Assembly (NCBI GenBank): GCA_021768185.1 | Contig: JAETNP010000009.1 | Span: 1 to 64,000, forward strand | Direction of reading: 5' to 3' | Source: Oscillospiraceae bacterium | GTDB lineage: Bacteria > Bacillota > Clostridia > Oscillospirales > Oscillospiraceae | Length of the DNA: 64,000 bases | Part shown: positions 61,244 to 64,000 of the stretch, in pieces | How positions within the stretch are numbered: the first letter of the stretch is position 1 | How the letters are laid out: each line of letters opens with the position of its first letter | Translations under genes and position numbers: made by a program | Notes under the pieces: generated by a model | The model's database searches: none | The model's input: only the letters and a program-made list of their open reading frames with translations | Told to the model about the DNA's origin: nothing

Positions 61244-61743
61244 AGCAATCTCCTTTTCGCGATCCATTTGAAGGGCCTCTGCAGGGTGTGGAGCACGTGG
61301 TTCCAGGCCCCTACTGGGCCGCCCAGGGGCTCCACCATCAGCGCCAGCACGCCGGAACGCTTTGCGCCCAGCACGTCGGTAAGCAGCTTGTCGCCCACCA
61401 TGGCGGTGTGCTCCGGTGTCTCTCCCGCCTGCTCCATGGCCTGCCGGAATCCCCTTGTTCCGGGTTTCCCGGCGTGTCCCACGTACCGGATGCCCAGATC
61501 GCCGCAGAAGGTCTCCACCCGGCGGGAGGAGCGGTTGTTGGAGAGGATTATCACCGTGACGCCCGCCTCCCGGCATTGGCCGATCCAGCCGCGAAGGGCG
61601 TCGTCCGGCCGCTCCATCCGGCGGGGAGCCAGGGTGTAGTCCAGATCGCACAGCAGCAGCTGGACGCCCAGACGGTCCAGCGCCTGGGGGGTGAGCTCGG
61701 TATAGCGGCCATACAGCCGATCCGGGATAAGGGAAAATGGCAT
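61240..61743 (-). CDS. yqeG: YqeG-family HAD phosphatase
   Basis: A 167-residue HAD superfamily (IIIA) phosphatase. DLDYTLAP is the nucleophile motif DxDxT; VIILSNNRSSRRV and MVGDKLLTDVLGA follow. Phosphatase substrate unknown. AGGAGG lies before the ATG at 61743. It is co-transcribed with the M24 gene from the promoter at 61775. Confidence 0.93.
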   Translation of the reverse strand: MPFSLIPDRLYGRYTELTPQALDRLGVQLLLCDLDYTLAPRRMERPDDALRGWIGQCREAGVTVIILSNNRSSRRVETFCGDLGIRYVGHAGKPGTRGFRQAMEQAGETPEHTAMVGDKLLTDVLGAKRSGVLALMVEPLGGPVGAWNHVLHTLQRPFKWIAKRRLL

Positions 61744-61774
61744 AGCGCCCTCCTTGATCGCATAGTATGGAAAG

Positions 61775-61803
61775 AGTATAGCACCATTTTTCAGATTCCA
61801 CAA
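61775..61803 (-). promoter_or_regulatory. Promoter of yqeG-M24 operon
   Basis: On the minus strand TTGTGG (61798-61803), a 17-nt spacer and TATACT (61775-61780). Confidence 0.65.
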
Positions 61804-61819
61804 GAGGGGGGAAGCGTCT

Positions 61820-62590
61820 GTGCAGCTCTATTTGGCCGTTACGCCCGACAAACTGCGGGAGGCCGCCCGCTATACCGACCGGCTGGCCCACGTGGCATAC
61901 CGGATAGGGCGGGACGGTCGGCTGGCCCGCCGGGACCTGCTGGCCAGGACCCGGGGCGGGCTGATGGTCCTGGGGGACCAGGACTGCGGGCCCATCCGGG
62001 ATCCCGCCGCCCTGTGCCGGGATGTGTGGCGGGAATGCGGCAACCGGGGATACGGCGGCGTCCTTGCGGATTTTGAGCAGTCGGAGTCGCCGGACCGGAC
62101 AGCATTTCTGAACGCTCTGGGCCGTATTCTGGCCCGGAACGGGAAGGGGCTTTTTGTGCCGGAGGCCTACGGAGCGTCAGCGGCTCAGGCCGCCGTGCTG
62201 GTCTGCACCGCCCTGTCCGGCGGGAACCTGCGCCAGCGCCTGGAGGAGTGCCAGCGGCAGTTTGGCCGGGGACGGGTCGCCATGGACCTCCAGCGGCTGC
62301 GGATGAGCTTCCCGCTGCCCTGTCCCACCGGGGAAGGGGAACCCCTTTCCAGGGAAAAATTGGCGGAAATGCTGGAGAGAAAGCAGCAATCCGTATTTTA
62401 CTCCAACGATCTTTGTGCTAAGTATTTTACCTTTACAGATGCTGGGGAGAGCCGGTTTGTGCTCTTTGATGACGCGGACACCCTCCGCCGGAAGCTCCTG
62501 ATTGGCCAGGACCTAGGTATTGCCGCCGGGTTTCTCATGTACCCGGAGGTGGAGGACATTCTGCCGGAGCTCCTTCCCCAGCGGAGGTGA
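61820..62590 (+). CDS. Uncharacterised protein, possible GH18-like barrel
   Basis: A 256-residue soluble protein that I do not recognise. LYLAVTPDKLREAARYTDRL, GLMVLGDQDCG and RGYGGVLADFEQSE suggest alternating strands and helices; the last segment resembles the DxxDxDxE region of GH18 proteins, with D and E but not all acidic positions. No signal peptide. It starts at GTG 61820 behind AGAGGGGG and is divergent from yqeG. Confidence 0.6.
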   Translation: MQLYLAVTPDKLREAARYTDRLAHVAYRIGRDGRLARRDLLARTRGGLMVLGDQDCGPIRDPAALCRDVWRECGNRGYGGVLADFEQSESPDRTAFLNALGRILARNGKGLFVPEAYGASAAQAAVLVCTALSGGNLRQRLEECQRQFGRGRVAMDLQRLRMSFPLPCPTGEGEPLSREKLAEMLERKQQSVFYSNDLCAKYFTFTDAGESRFVLFDDADTLRRKLLIGQDLGIAAGFLMYPEVEDILPELLPQRR

Positions 62591-62596
62591 CCCCGG

Positions 62597-62640
62597 AAAA
62601 AATACCCCTGACGGCTTGCGAACCGCCAGGGGTATTTTTT
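62597..62640. terminator. Bidirectional terminator, unknown gene and Sel1 gene
   Basis: AAAAAATACCCCTG...CAGGGGTATTTTTT with a CGG/CCG inner pair and T tracts on both strands. The Sel1-gene stop codon lies inside it. Confidence 0.9.
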
Positions 62641-64000
62641 ATTTTCTCTGCCAGGGGAATCTGCGCTTCTTTTTTCCGGAGAGCCGCTTCACTGCCTCCC
62701 CGGCCTCCTTATGTCCTCGCTGGGCAGCCTCCTGATACAGCGCCAGCGCCTTTGCCGGGTCCGCTTTTACGCCCACGCCCTTCTCATAGCAGGAGGCCAG
62801 GGCGAAGGTGCCGTCCGAGCGCCCGCCCCTATGTGCCCTTGTGTAGTATTCCACGGCTTTGGCCGGGTCTGCGGTCACGCCATAGCCGTTCTCATAGCAC
62901 TCACCCAGGAAGAACTCCGCCCGGTGATACTCCTTCTCCGCCGACTGGGAGAACCAGTAAAAGGCCTGCGCGTTGTCCTCTTCCACGGCGATGCCGTGGT
63001 AGTAGAAGAAGGCCAGATTGCACTGTGCCCGGGCGTTCCCCGCCTCGGCGGCCTGCCGGTAGAGCTGCGCGGCTTTTTCCTTGTCCGCCTCCACGCCGGT
63101 CCCCAGCTCATAGCACAATCCCAGAGAGCAGGTGCCGGCGGAGCTGCCCCCCTCGTGGGCCTGCTGATAGAGCTGGAACGCCTTCTGGGGGTCGGCCTCC
63201 ACGCCGTAGCCGTTCTCGTAGCACTCGCCCAGCAGCATCTGCGCCCGGGAGCTGCCCGCCCCGGCGGCCCTGGTGAACCACTTCACCGCCTCGCTGTTGT
63301 TCTCCTCCACGCCGATGCCCCGATAACAGCAGTACCCGTAGTTGCACTGGGCGCGGACATTGCCCGCCCTGGCGGCCTGCAGATAGAGCGCGGCAGCTTT
63401 CGCCTTGTCCTCCGCCACGCCGTCTCCGAACTCGTAGCAGACTCCCAGCGCGCAGGTGGCGGGGGAGTACCCCTGTTTATGGGCGGCCTGATAGAGCTGG
63501 AACGCCCGCGTCAGATCGACTTCCGTGCCGTAGCCGTTCTCGTAACATTCCCCCAGCAGCTGCTGAGCACGGGCGAACCCGTCCTCCGCCGCCCGGGTGA
63601 ACCAGGCGAAAGCCTGATCGTTGTCCTCCTCCACGCCGATGCCCCGGTAGTAGCAGAATCCCAGATTGCACTGCGCCCGTGGATAACCCCTTTCGGCGGC
63701 CTGCCGGTAGAGCTCCACCGCCCGTGCCGGGTCCGCTTCCACGCCAACGCCCGCCTCGTAGCACAGCCCCAGGGAGCAGGTACCGGGGAGATGGCCGTTT
63801 TCATGGGATTTTTGGTAGAGCCGGAAGGCCCTTTGCAGGTCACGTTCTACCCCGTAGCCGTTTTCATAGCACTCGCCCAGCAGCTGCTGGGCCCGGGGGT
63901 AGTCCTGCTGAACAGCCCTCTCAAACCACTTGGCGGCCTCGGCGTCGTTCATCTCCGTGCCGATGCCCTGGTAGTAGCAGAATCCCAGGTTGCACTGGGC
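62639..64000 (-). CDS. Sel1-like repeat protein, 5' end outside the window
   Basis: At least 453 residues, consisting almost wholly of 36-residue Sel1-like repeats (about twelve seen), each with a LGxCYxxGxGVExD core. The repeats occur in a fixed order of three types (QCNLGFCYYRGIG; QQLLGECYENGYG; TCSLGLCYEAGVG), so the true unit is about 108 residues (324 nt), seen about four times. The C-terminus is basic (KKKRRFPWQRK). Such proteins are scaffolds for protein binding. The frame is open to the window edge, so no start is assigned. Confidence 0.88.
   Translation of the reverse strand, partial: AQCNLGFCYYQGIGTEMNDAEAAKWFERAVQQDYPRAQQLLGECYENGYGVERDLQRAFRLYQKSHENGHLPGTCSLGLCYEAGVGVEADPARAVELYRQAAERGYPRAQCNLGFCYYRGIGVEEDNDQAFAWFTRAAEDGFARAQQLLGECYENGYGTEVDLTRAFQLYQAAHKQGYSPATCALGVCYEFGDGVAEDKAKAAALYLQAARAGNVRAQCNYGYCCYRGIGVEENNSEAVKWFTRAAGAGSSRAQMLLGECYENGYGVEADPQKAFQLYQQAHEGGSSAGTCSLGLCYELGTGVEADKEKAAQLYRQAAEAGNARAQCNLAFFYYHGIAVEEDNAQAFYWFSQSAEKEYHRAEFFLGECYENGYGVTADPAKAVEYYTRAHRGGRSDGTFALASCYEKGVGVKADPAKALALYQEAAQRGHKEAGEAVKRLSGKKKRRFPWQRK

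Overview
The window is 64 kb of high-GC DNA from a Gram-positive, endospore-forming member of the Clostridia. Gene content and order best fit the Oscillospiraceae (Flavonifractor / Pseudoflavonifractor / Intestinimonas-like); the genus is inferred, not shown. The evidence is c-di-AMP synthesis by CdaA-YbbR, RemA, a PASTA kinase and phosphatase pair, spore genes (spoVM, sipL, yunB, a spoIIM-like gene), class A RNase P RNA, AGGAGG ribosome sites and many sigma-A type promoters with 17-nt spacers. It reads as chromosomal core sequence. I saw no prophage, plasmid, CRISPR array, tRNA or rRNA gene.

Layout. 0-11 kb: argG (-), an NCS2 purine permease, mtnN (-), a DUF2975/HTH pair with two unknown membrane proteins, an RsuA-type pseudouridine synthase, a CdaR-type regulator, then carD-ispD-ispF. 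11-17 kb: DUF3343 with a cysteine-desulfurase-like enzyme, cdaA-ybbR, then rseC, DUF5685 and a J-domain protein. 17-31 kb: a long operon-like run yicC-remA-gmk-(VOC-VOC)-rpoZ-priA-def-fmt-(Zn peptidase)-rsmB-rlmN-prpC-prkC-rsgA. It follows the Bacillus subtilis order but lacks coaBC, rpe and thiN. 31-37 kb: a GH13 glucosidase and a MATE exporter (-) divergent from an AraC regulator, then a tiny membrane ORF, spoVM (24 codons) and sipL. 37-41 kb, all on the minus strand: a GNAT fusion, dapA, an alpha-L-fucosidase gene broken by one amber codon, and rnpB. 41-46 kb: murD, yunB, ligA, a phosphoesterase and a response regulator. 47-52 kb: an ABC transporter module (one ATPase, four tandem paralogous permeases, a histidine kinase) whose promoter carries tandem CTTAACC boxes. 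52-64 kb: a methionine-gamma-lyase family enzyme, an EamA transporter, yajC with a TIGR04086 protein, a spoIIM-like gene, xerD, a cobalamin-dependent methionine synthase without reactivation domain, an M24 peptidase with yqeG, an unknown protein, and a Sel1-repeat protein that runs off the end.

The most unusual signal is intergenic. At least three families of structured repeats (called R1, R2 and R3 here) keep their linker sequences while their hairpin stems are replaced by different, still well-paired stems. R2 copies lie at 3515-3742 and 6910-7099, R1 copies at 226-348 and 46916-47053, and R3 copies at 16983-17079, 22582-22687 and 45199-45304. Paired changes on both sides of several stems suggest selection on structure rather than on sequence.

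Much of the window serves cell envelope, translation and sporulation functions. Two neighbouring genes, spoVM and sipL, act at the forespore surface; yunB and spoIIM are further spore genes. The two-component/ABC module looks like a peptide-antibiotic sensing and detoxification unit.
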